From an uncultured Eubacteriales bacterium (lineage in GTDB: Bacteria > Bacillota > Clostridia > Oscillospirales > Oscillospiraceae): 20,330 nucleotides of DNA. The position numbers were made by a program, and so were the translations under genes. The stretch is taken from the NCBI GenBank assembly GCA_900553805.1, contig USEU01000037.1, forward strand, positions 1-20,330. The letters are read 5' to 3'. Positions 8,240 through 14,720 of the stretch are shown here, piece after piece. Each line of letters starts with the position of its first letter. The first letter of the stretch is position 1. The notes beneath the pieces are model-generated. The model searched no databases. It worked only from the letters and a program-made list of their open reading frames with translations, and was not told the origin of the DNA.

Positions 8240-9859
8240 TCAGAAGGTCAGCTTGCCGGAGGTGATGCGCTCACCGCTGGTGCGGTCGAAGAGCATGATG
8301 GCATCCCCGGAGACGCTGAGGCGGATCTTTTCACCCAGCTTGAACAGGGTATTGCCGAACACCACGCCGGTGAGCAGGAAATTGCCCAGGCGGATCTTGA
8401 TGGTGGATTCCATGCCGGTGGGCATGGCGCCGTAGATCTCGCCCTCCAGCGCGCCCGCCGGGTCGATTTGCAGCATCTCAGGCCGGATGCCCAGCACCAG
8501 GTCCTCGTTGGTGAGCACGGGCTCCTCCATCATGGCGTCGTCCTGGTCCTCCACCCGGGAGATGTGATAGCGGAACACCTCGTCCTTGTTGCCCTTTTCC
8601 ACATAGCCCTTCTTGGTGGCTGCCGCCTTCTGGGCTGCCAGCTTTTCCTCCCGGCGCTGGTCGCGCTGAGCAAACCACCGGCTCAGGTCGATGGGATCGG
8701 CAGGGGTAAAGGTGGCCTTGATGCCCTCCAGAATGGTCAGGCCCACGGTGCCGTCGGCGCTCTGGCTACCCTTGGCCTCCACAAAGTTGATGGAGGGGTT
8801 GCCCACGAAGTCGGCGACGAACAGATTGTTGGGCTTGGAATACACGGTCAGGGGGGCATCGTACTGCTGCAAAACGCCGTTGTTGATCAGGCAGATCTGG
8901 GTGGCCAGAGTCATGGCCTCCATCTGATCATGGGTGACGTAGACGAAGGTGGAGCCGGTCTCCAGGTGCAGGCGCTGCAATTCGTAGCGCATCTCCAGGC
9001 GGAGCTTGGCATCCAGGTTGCTCAGCGGCTCATCCATGAACAGCACCAGGGGTTCGGGGGCCAGGGTACGGGCGATGGCCACGCGCTGCTGCTGACCGCC
9101 GGACAGCTCCGCCGGATACCGATCCATGAACATGCTGATCTTCACGATCCGGGACACCCGGCGCACGGACAGGTCGATCTCCTCCCTGGTGAGCTTGCGC
9201 ACGGCGGTGTAGGGCTTGCCGCCCCGGATCACCTGGAAGTCCTCGGTAATGAGGCCGGATGTTCTGGCCGCGTCCACCTTGGCCTTCAAGGGGGCGATCT
9301 CGCCGGACATATCCCTGGGCTTTTCCAAATGGTAGGCAAAGAGCTTCTTGGCGGTGTACTGGGAGATGGTAAAGGCGTCGATCAGCTTGATGACGGCCTT
9401 CTTTTCGTCCAGCTTGCCCTTCTTGTCCCGGCATTCGTCCAGCACCTTGGTCACGTCCTCGGGGCGGGAGAGGATCTCGGCCAGCCGGGCGGCGTTCTTG
9501 AGCTCGAAATTGTAGACGGGCATCTCTTCCTTGATATTGGCCAGGCCGAAGGAGATGTTCTGGTACACGGTCATGTTGGGCCACAGGGCGTAGTTCTGGA
9601 ACAGGAAGCCCACCTTCCGCTTGTTGGCGGGGATGTTGACGCCCAGGCTGCTGTCGAACACTACCTTGTCGCCGATGGTGATGCGGCCGCTGGTGGGCGT
9701 CTCCAGGCCCGCGATCATCCGCAGGGTGGTGGTCTTGCCGCAGCCGGAGGGGCCCAGCAGGGTGACGAATGCGTTATTCTCTATGACCAGATCCAGGTCG
9801 TCTACCGCGTAGAATTTTCCCCAGTGCTTGGTCACGTGCTCCAATCTGATTTCAGGCAT
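8240..9859 (-). CDS. Afu/Fbp-type ABC transporter ATPase with a large internal insertion
   Basis: This is a 539-aa ATPase, against about 350-370 aa for relatives such as FbpC, AfuC, PotA or MalK. Walker A GPSGCGKTT is at residues 36-44 and the Q-loop Gln is at 88 (LFQNYALWP). The LSGGQQQR signature has its Ser at 253, Walker B FMDEPLSNLD has D276/E277, and the H-loop His is at 310. In MalK the Q-loop to signature distance is about 53 residues; here it is 165, so about 110 residues have been added to the helical domain that touches the permease. A second, charged stretch (REEKLAAQKAAATKKG and following) interrupts the C-terminal TOBE-type regulatory domain. All catalytic motifs are intact and there is no frameshift. 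An AGGAGG site lies at the end of the permease gene, 4 bp upstream, so the two are translationally coupled. Confidence 0.93.
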   Translation of the reverse strand: MPEIRLEHVTKHWGKFYAVDDLDLVIENNAFVTLLGPSGCGKTTTLRMIAGLETPTSGRITIGDKVVFDSSLGVNIPANKRKVGFLFQNYALWPNMTVYQNISFGLANIKEEMPVYNFELKNAARLAEILSRPEDVTKVLDECRDKKGKLDEKKAVIKLIDAFTISQYTAKKLFAYHLEKPRDMSGEIAPLKAKVDAARTSGLITEDFQVIRGGKPYTAVRKLTREEIDLSVRRVSRIVKISMFMDRYPAELSGGQQQRVAIARTLAPEPLVLFMDEPLSNLDAKLRLEMRYELQRLHLETGSTFVYVTHDQMEAMTLATQICLINNGVLQQYDAPLTVYSKPNNLFVADFVGNPSINFVEAKGSQSADGTVGLTILEGIKATFTPADPIDLSRWFAQRDQRREEKLAAQKAAATKKGYVEKGNKDEVFRYHISRVEDQDDAMMEEPVLTNEDLVLGIRPEMLQIDPAGALEGEIYGAMPTGMESTIKIRLGNFLLTGVVFGNTLFKLGEKIRLSVSGDAIMLFDRTSGERITSGKLTF

Positions 9860-9863
9860 GGTG

Positions 9864-11693
9864 TTAACCTCCTATTCCTTCGTCCAGGCTTGCGCCGGTA
9901 ATCTTGTTGACCAGTGTGTTGCACACCAAAATGGTGACGATCAGCAGCAGGTTGATGCCGCTGGAGAATGCGTAGAGTCCCATTTCGTCGAAATAGTCCA
10001 ATGTGGTGGAGAGGATGAAGCCCTGCACGCACAGCAGCATGAACAGGCTCAGCTCTCTCAGGCAGGTCATGAAGGGCAGCAGATAGCCGCTGATGATGGA
10101 GGATTTCTGAATGGGAATGATGATGCGGGTCATGCGCTTGATCCACGGAATATCCTGGATGATGGCCGCCTCCTCGATCTCGCCGGAGAGCTGGAGCATG
10201 GAGTTCAGCGCGTTCCGGCTGGCAAAGGGGATATACTTGACGGTGCCGACGATGATCAGCAGCGTATAGGTATTGAAAAGGTTGATCTTATCCGAGGAGA
10301 ACAGGATGAAGAACGCGGCGCCCACGGCCAGCGACGGCATCAGATAGGGCAGGAAGGCCATGGAGTTGACGTAATTGGCCCATTTGCTGCGCCGCTGCTT
10401 GGACACGGCATAGCCGATCAGGGTGCCGATGGTGCCCGCGATCAGGGCGCAGGCGATGCTGACCAGCATGGTGCCCCGGAAGGCGTGCCAGATGGTCTCG
10501 TTGTACAAAATACCCTTCTGGCCGTACATGCCGTTCTCGGTGATGTTCTCGTTGGTGACCCACCACTTCGTCGTCAGGTTGTTCACGTTGCCGGTGTACA
10601 GGAAGGAGTAGTCGCCGGGGTTGGGCAGGAAGGTCTCAAAGGCAAAGGAGACGATGGGGAAAATGCTGGTGAAGAAGGTGATGAACACCAGGATCACGGC
10701 GATGATGTACTTGCCCGTCTTGCCCAGATTGATCTTGGAGATCTGGCCGGACTTGCCGGTGACGGTGGTGTAGTTCTTCCGGCTGGTCAGGGACAGCTGA
10801 TTGAGCAGCATGATGGCCACGCCGAAGATCATCATGATGATGGCCAGGACGGAGGCCTCGCCGGTGTACTTGGAGTTCATGGATACGTACTTGGTGGACA
10901 GGGTGGTCAGGCCCAGGTAATGGGGCACGGGATAGGAGCCCATGGCGCTGCCGAACACCAGCAGAATGGTGGACAGGATGGCGGGCTTGACCATGGGCAG
11001 GGTGATCCGGGTCATGGTGCGCCACTTGGGGGTATCCAGGATGGTGGCCGCCTCCTCCAGGTTGGCGTCCATGTTGCGGAAGATGCCGCCGATGAGGATG
11101 TAGGCAAAGGGCGCATAGTGCAGGCCCAGCACCACCAGGCTGGGGAACAGCCCCTGGCACCACCATTTCGGCATGGTGATGCCGAACAGGCTGGCAAGCA
11201 GGCCGTTGGAGGTGCGGGTGACGGCATTGGAGTTAAACAGGTTCTGCCACACCACGGCCAGGGTCCACTGGGGCATGATGTAGGGGAAGATGAAGATGGA
11301 GCTGAGGTATTTCCGCCAGGCCAGGTTGGTCCTGGTGATCAAAAAAGCGAAAATACCGCCGAAGAGAATGGACACGATGCAGGTGCCCACTGCCAGATAC
11401 ACGGTATTGAGCAGGGGCGTCCACAGATTTTTCTTTGCCATTCTGCTGGTGAACAGATCGATGTAGTTCACCAGCGTATAGCCGCTGGCCTTGCCGGTGA
11501 GGTGGGCATCGATGGTGCCCGGGTGGATGGTGAGGGTATCCTTGACGATGGCCACGATGGGCGCGACAGTGGTGATGGTCACCACGATACCCAGCACCAG
11601 AAGGATCACATTATAAGGCTTGGACAGGAATGTCCCCACCTTGTTCAGCCAGATCCGAAAGGGACTGGCCGCAAGAGTCTGATTTTTATTCAT
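9864..11693 (-). CDS. Afu/Fbp-type ABC transporter permease, two permease domains fused
   Basis: This is a 609-aa inner-membrane protein with about 12 membrane segments in two homologous halves. Each half has an ATPase-docking EAA loop: EEAATILDTPKWRTMTRITL from residue 213 and EEAAIIQDIPWIKRMTRIII from residue 507. A single chain carrying both halves is the rule in FbpB, AfuB and ThiP-type permeases, so one gene supplies the whole channel. The start at 11693 has AAAGGAG upstream (GTAAAGGAGCGCGCC then ATG). The C-terminal codons GGA GGT TAA double as the ribosome binding site of the ATPase gene. It lies second in the operon, 187 bp after the binding-protein gene, with two hairpins in the gap. 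Confidence 0.93.
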   Translation of the reverse strand: MNKNQTLAASPFRIWLNKVGTFLSKPYNVILLVLGIVVTITTVAPIVAIVKDTLTIHPGTIDAHLTGKASGYTLVNYIDLFTSRMAKKNLWTPLLNTVYLAVGTCIVSILFGGIFAFLITRTNLAWRKYLSSIFIFPYIMPQWTLAVVWQNLFNSNAVTRTSNGLLASLFGITMPKWWCQGLFPSLVVLGLHYAPFAYILIGGIFRNMDANLEEAATILDTPKWRTMTRITLPMVKPAILSTILLVFGSAMGSYPVPHYLGLTTLSTKYVSMNSKYTGEASVLAIIMMIFGVAIMLLNQLSLTSRKNYTTVTGKSGQISKINLGKTGKYIIAVILVFITFFTSIFPIVSFAFETFLPNPGDYSFLYTGNVNNLTTKWWVTNENITENGMYGQKGILYNETIWHAFRGTMLVSIACALIAGTIGTLIGYAVSKQRRSKWANYVNSMAFLPYLMPSLAVGAAFFILFSSDKINLFNTYTLLIIVGTVKYIPFASRNALNSMLQLSGEIEEAAIIQDIPWIKRMTRIIIPIQKSSIISGYLLPFMTCLRELSLFMLLCVQGFILSTTLDYFDEMGLYAFSSGINLLLIVTILVCNTLVNKITGASLDEGIGG

Positions 11694-11712
11694 GGCGCGC
11701 TCCTTTACTCAT

Positions 11713-11755
11713 CCCTTTCAGGAGCCTGCCCGCCCCAGGCAGGCTCCTGAAAGGG
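11713..11755. repeat. Perfect 18-bp inverted repeat upstream of the permease gene
   Basis: CCCTTTCAGGAGCCTGCC (11713-11730) and its exact complement (11738-11755) enclose a 7-nt loop. In the operon transcript (minus strand) this hairpin sits about 20 nt upstream of the permease ATG and has no T-tract after it. It is more likely a 5' stabilising or processing hairpin than a terminator. The CCTTTCAGG core also appears in the repeat region 13411-13684. Confidence 0.85.
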
Positions 11756-11764
11756 ACATCTTAA

Positions 11765-11804
11765 AAATGGGCGCCTCTGGGAGAGTTCACTTTCCAGAGG
11801 CGCC
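11765..11804 (-). terminator. Intra-operon terminator/attenuator after the binding-protein gene
   Basis: A perfect 11-bp stem (11770-11780 with 11794-11804, arm GGCGCCTCTGG) is followed on the minus strand by CCATTTTTAAG, a short five-T tract. It lies 77 bp after the stop codon of the binding-protein gene and before the permease gene. Partial termination would yield more binding protein than permease, as is common for such operons. Confidence 0.7.
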
Positions 11805-11880
11805 TGATTTGCGATTAATTCGGGAAGCTCTTTTTCAGAGATCCCTTAGAACTGAGTGCCCTCAGCGCCCGAACGGTTGA

Positions 11881-13212
11881 TTAGTCGGCGCTGTACTTGT
11901 CCAGCATCTCAATCCAGCTGCCCACGGTGAAGGCAACGGATGCGCAGTACTCGGGGTCTTCCAGAACCAGCTTGCCGGTGGTGGTCCACCAGTCGTAGCC
12001 GGCGTCGTTCTTGGCAGCGAACTCCACGGTGGTGCCGTCCTCAGCCATGCCGCCGGTCATGTGGTGGAACTTGGCCTCGTTGTCAGCAGCGACGGTGGGG
12101 TTGGAGGAGTAGCCGCCCATGTCCTTGCCCCAGGCGGAGAAGCCGTCCACGGTGCAGGTCATGTAGGCGATGAAAGCGCAGGCAGTCCAGGGCAGAGGAG
12201 AGTTGTCGGTGACGAACAGGTAATGGCAGTAGCCATAGCCGCCGATGCCCTCGTAGCCGTCCTGATAAGCGGCGACCTTCACGTTGTTAACGGAAACGGA
12301 GTCGGACTCTTCCACGGAGCGCAGCTTGGAGTAAACCAGCAAGCCGAACTGATCGGTAGCGGAGTCGGAGACCAGGGTGTTGCAGATGGGGCCGTCGTCG
12401 GTCTGTGCGGAGTAGCTCTCGACCCACAGCTTGATCCAAGCCAGAGCGTAAGCGCCGTCCTCGCCCAGGCCCAGGTCCTCGGCGTCAACTTCCATCTCCT
12501 CGATCACGGGAGCGAAGTAAGCCTGCTCGTCGGCGGGCAGAGCCTCATAGGCTTCCCGCAGCCAGGCGGCGTAGGTGTCCTCGGTCAGCATGTACAGGAA
12601 GTTCTTGCCGACGATCTCGGAGTCGATGTCCATGAACAGGCCATGCTCACCCTCGGCCACGAAGTCCCAGCAGTTGTCATAGGTCTTGTCGCCGGTGCAG
12701 TTGTACTCGAACACCTTGTTCAGGGTCTGCAGGGGCAGGAAGCCCTCGTAGTCAGCGGCGGTGGTGCCGTTGGCCTCGGCCCAGTCCTTGGGGATAAAGG
12801 TATCCAGGATGCCGGTCTGAACCATCTTGGACTCGATCTGGTTGCCGTCCTGGATCAGGGTCATGGCGAAGGTGCCGGTGGGCTTCAGGGAGTCAGCGGT
12901 CAGCTGGTCGAAGATCTTGTTGTTCTTGGGCTGCTGCCACTCGAACTCCATGGTGTAGTTGGGGTCGATGGTCTGCAGGTACTCAATGAACAGAGGCAGG
13001 GCACTCTTGCCGCGGCTGGAGTTGCCCACGCCGTAGAACATCTTGCCGTTGGACTCTTCGATGGCCTTCTTGGCCAGCTCTTCCAGGGTCATGTCCTGTG
13101 CCTGGGCGATGATGGACTTCACATCATCCTCGGCAGAGGCGGTACCGGCGGCATAAACGGCCATACCCATGACCATGCACACTGCCAGCAGCATCGCAAT
13201 GATTCTCTTCAT
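11881..13212 (-). CDS. ABC transporter solute-binding protein of the Afu/Fbp-like importer
   Basis: This is a 443-aa secreted binding protein, first gene of the importer operon, and larger than typical FbpA/AfuA proteins (about 330-350 aa). The frame is open up to 13368, but ATG 13212 is chosen because TTCAGGAGGAAAC lies just upstream and a clean signal peptide follows: MKRIIAMLLAVCMVMGM...ASA|EDD, cleaved near residue 27 by signal peptidase I. There is no lipobox. The mature protein has the look of a type II periplasmic-binding fold (KMFYGVGNSSRGKSALPLF near the start, FQ-like glycine-rich hinge segments, an aromatic-rich C-terminus). Sequence alone does not identify the ligand. Its place before a fused permease and an FbpC/AfuC-like ATPase is the main reason for the assignment. 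Confidence 0.85.
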   Translation of the reverse strand: MKRIIAMLLAVCMVMGMAVYAAGTASAEDDVKSIIAQAQDMTLEELAKKAIEESNGKMFYGVGNSSRGKSALPLFIEYLQTIDPNYTMEFEWQQPKNNKIFDQLTADSLKPTGTFAMTLIQDGNQIESKMVQTGILDTFIPKDWAEANGTTAADYEGFLPLQTLNKVFEYNCTGDKTYDNCWDFVAEGEHGLFMDIDSEIVGKNFLYMLTEDTYAAWLREAYEALPADEQAYFAPVIEEMEVDAEDLGLGEDGAYALAWIKLWVESYSAQTDDGPICNTLVSDSATDQFGLLVYSKLRSVEESDSVSVNNVKVAAYQDGYEGIGGYGYCHYLFVTDNSPLPWTACAFIAYMTCTVDGFSAWGKDMGGYSSNPTVAADNEAKFHHMTGGMAEDGTTVEFAAKNDAGYDWWTTTGKLVLEDPEYCASVAFTVGSWIEMLDKYSAD

Positions 13213-13247
13213 ATCAGTGTTTCCTCCTGAATAAAAATTTCGGACGC

Positions 13248-13265
13248 CAGGGGGACAGCCCCCTG
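13248..13265 (-). other. Leader hairpin of the binding-protein gene
   Basis: CAGGGGG-ACAG-CCCCCTG forms a perfect 7-bp stem with a 4-nt loop. It lies in the predicted 5' leader, about 20 nt upstream of the AGGAGG site, and could stabilise the mRNA or affect initiation. Confidence 0.6.
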
Positions 13266-13276
13266 TGTACATGTTT

Positions 13277-13285
13277 ATTATAGCA
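13277..13285 (-). promoter_or_regulatory. Extended -10 promoter of the importer operon
   Basis: On the minus strand TGCTATAAT gives a perfect TATAAT with the TGn extension. The -35 is weak (TTCAAT at 16-bp spacing). A-rich tracts further upstream (13321-13350) resemble an UP element. A weak -35 with an extended -10 is what an activator-dependent promoter often looks like, which would suit the adjacent AraC-type regulator. The start site would be near 13270, giving a leader of about 58 nt. Confidence 0.65.
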
Positions 13286-13375
13286 GCACTATTCACAAAT
13301 TGAAGTTGACGATTCTGATATTTTTTGTTCGTTTCAGCTTTTTTTACAAAACAGGATGCAAAACGCATTGACCAA

Positions 13376-13384
13376 TGATATAAT
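13376..13384 (+). promoter_or_regulatory. Candidate extended -10 promoter of the sensor operon
   Basis: TGATATAAT on the plus strand is a TGn-extended perfect -10 without a recognisable -35 at 16-18 bp. If used, the leader to ATG 13719 would be about 330 nt and would contain the repeats. A closer promoter cannot be excluded. Confidence 0.5.
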
Positions 13385-13405
13385 TCGTGCAGTAGCTCCT
13401 CCTTA

Positions 13406-13440
13406 CCTCCCCTGAAAGGGGAGGACGGCGCAACAGCGCC
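13406..13440. repeat. Double hairpin (intergenic repeat or terminator-like)
   Basis: CCTCCCC-TGAAA-GGGGAGG (13406-13424) is followed at once by GGCGC-AACA-GCGCC (13427-13440) and then GGAGGGGTTT. Both stems are perfect. The T-tract is only three bases, so termination is doubtful. Such paired GC hairpins are typical of mobile-type intergenic repeats in this group of bacteria. Confidence 0.6.
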
Positions 13441-13503
13441 GGAGGGGTTTCCGGCGGTACGCAGAATACCATTTGGAATTCGCCCGGGATTTCATAAAAA
13501 CGC

Positions 13504-13520
13504 GGGTGCTTACCGCACCC
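13504..13520. repeat. Small hairpin in the sensor-operon leader
   Basis: GGGTGC-TTACC-GCACCC forms a 6-bp stem with no T-tract. Confidence 0.5.
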
Positions 13521-13537
13521 CTCAGCCGCTGCGGCGG

Positions 13538-13686
13538 CAGCTCAGCTCTGCATTAAGCGGCTGTACGCCGTCGAGGACGGCTACACCCGCTAAACCTTTC
13601 AGGGGCGCTGGGGGGATTTGCCCTTTGGGCCTGCCAGCTCAGCTTCGCATGAAGCAGTTGTATACACCTGCTAAACCTTTCAGGGG
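13538..13686 (+). repeat. Two degenerate direct repeats upstream of the sensor lipoprotein gene
   Basis: Unit 1 (13538-13605) and unit 2 (13635-13686) both begin CAGCTCAGCT, then GCATNAAGC, and end GCTAAACCTTTCAGGGG. Unit 1 has about 16 extra bases in its middle that form a small hairpin (GCCGTC-GAG-GACGGC). The ends are nearly identical between copies while the middle differs, which suggests an old duplication or two insertions of the same element. Confidence 0.75.
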
Positions 13687-13718
13687 ACGCTAAGCGCTTT
13701 TAGATTTAAGGAGAACCT

Positions 13719-14720
13719 ATGAAGAAGATCGTGATATTGACGCTGCTTGTCTGCCTGCTGCTGGTTGGGTGCGGGGGGCAGGCGGTGCAGGAGACGCTGA
13801 CGCCGGAGGAGAACCGGCTGGTGGTGTATACCTCCCACAAGGAGGAGGTGTACCGCCCCATCATCCGGGAATTTGAGGAGCGGACGGGCATCTGGGTGGA
13901 GCTGGTCACCGGGGGCAGCAACGAGCTGCTGGAGCAGCTGCGCGCGGAGCAGTTCGACCCCCAGGCCGACGTGATGTTCGGCGGCGGCGTGGAGAGCCTG
14001 GAGAGCTACCGGGACCTGTTTGAAAGTGCCCGGTGCGCCGACTGTGACCAGATCTCCCCCGCCCTGCGGGAGCCGGAGGACGCCTGGACGCCCTTCTCCG
14101 CCCTGCCGGTGGTGCTGATCTACAATCCCATGCTGGTGGACCCGGCCGAGCTGACCGGGTGGGCGGACCTGGCCAAGCCGGAGTTTTACGGAGAGATCGC
14201 CTTCGCCGCCCCCACCAAGTCCGCCTCTTCCTTTACCGCCGTGGCCACGGTCTGGCAGGGCTGCGGCCAGGATCTGACCGCGGCCATCGCCCGGAATCTG
14301 GCCGGGCAGCAGCTGGATTCCTCCGGCCAGGTCCTGACCCAGGTGGCCGGGGGGGAAAAGCTGGTGGGCGTCACCCTGGAGGAGACGGCCCTTCAGCGCA
14401 TTGCCGCCGGGGACAACCTGGCCCTGGTGTACCCCAAGGAGGGCACCAGCTGCGTGCCGGACGGCACCGCCGTGCTCCTGGGTGCGCCCCACCGGGACAA
14501 CGCCCTGAAATTTCTGGACTTCACCCTGAGCCGGGCGGTGCAGGAGATGCTGGGCAGCCGGTTCTACCGCCGCAGCGTCCGGCAGGACATTGCCCTGTCG
14601 GACACGCTGCCCGGCATGGACGACCTGATCCTGGTGGACTATGACATTCCCTGGGCCGCCCGCAGCCGCAGCGAGATCCTGAAGGCCTGGAGCAACGCGG
14701 TAAAGGAGGGCGCGCAATGA
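13719..14720 (+). CDS. Sensor-associated solute-binding lipoprotein (HptA/PgtC/AfuA-like)
   Basis: This is a 333-aa lipoprotein with a perfect lipobox, LLVGC|GG, so the mature protein is anchored at Cys18. The mature part is an FbpA/AfuA-type binding protein: LVVYTSHKEEVYRPIIREFEERTGI at the start, ADVMFGGGVESLESY in the first domain, then PVVLIYNPMLV and a later HRDNALKFLDFTLSRAVQEML segment. It is followed without a gap by a kinase gene (ATGA overlap) and not by a permease. In HptA of Staphylococcus and PgtC of Salmonella the same arrangement delivers ligand information to the kinase rather than to a channel. I infer the same role here; hexose phosphate, phosphoglycerate, inorganic phosphate or iron are candidate ligands. 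AAGGAG six bases upstream supports the start. Confidence 0.88.
   Translation: MKKIVILTLLVCLLLVGCGGQAVQETLTPEENRLVVYTSHKEEVYRPIIREFEERTGIWVELVTGGSNELLEQLRAEQFDPQADVMFGGGVESLESYRDLFESARCADCDQISPALREPEDAWTPFSALPVVLIYNPMLVDPAELTGWADLAKPEFYGEIAFAAPTKSASSFTAVATVWQGCGQDLTAAIARNLAGQQLDSSGQVLTQVAGGEKLVGVTLEETALQRIAAGDNLALVYPKEGTSCVPDGTAVLLGAPHRDNALKFLDFTLSRAVQEMLGSRFYRRSVRQDIALSDTLPGMDDLILVDYDIPWAARSRSEILKAWSNAVKEGAQ

Larger units (their letters stand above)
13213..13718. other. 506-bp divergent control region
   Basis: This gap separates the leftward importer operon from the rightward sensor operon. From left to right it holds a leader hairpin of the binding-protein gene (13248-13265), a leftward extended -10 promoter (13277-13285), an AT-rich stretch (13310-13360) that could contain regulator or UP-element sites, a rightward extended -10 element (13376-13384), and then about 300 bp of GC-rich hairpins and repeats up to the start of the sensor lipoprotein gene. 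No open reading frame here looks real. Confidence 0.7.

Noticed and set aside
8069..9901. A 610-aa plus-strand open frame, and a 640-aa one at 9828-11750
   Set aside because: They are antisense to the ATPase and fused permease genes, which have intact motifs. The translations are Gly/His/Gln-rich shadow sequence without domains.
11881..13212. Lipobox at Cys12 of the binding protein signal peptide
   Set aside because: The Cys lies too early, inside the hydrophobic core, with Val at -1; the ASA|E site at residue 27 fits much better.
12061..13230. A 389-aa plus-strand open frame
   Set aside because: It is antisense to the binding-protein gene at 13212-11881, which has a signal peptide and AGGAGG site; the plus-strand frame has neither.
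13213..13368. A 52-residue N-terminal extension of the binding-protein gene
   Set aside because: It runs through the promoter and leader hairpin, has no ribosome binding site, and would bury the signal peptide.
13368..13384. TTGACC next to TATAAT as a classic promoter
   Set aside because: The spacing is only 5 bp. The TATAAT is better read as an extended -10 with TG just upstream.
13538..13686. CRISPR-like repeat pair
   Set aside because: There are only two units, they diverge in the middle, spacing is irregular, and no cas genes are near.
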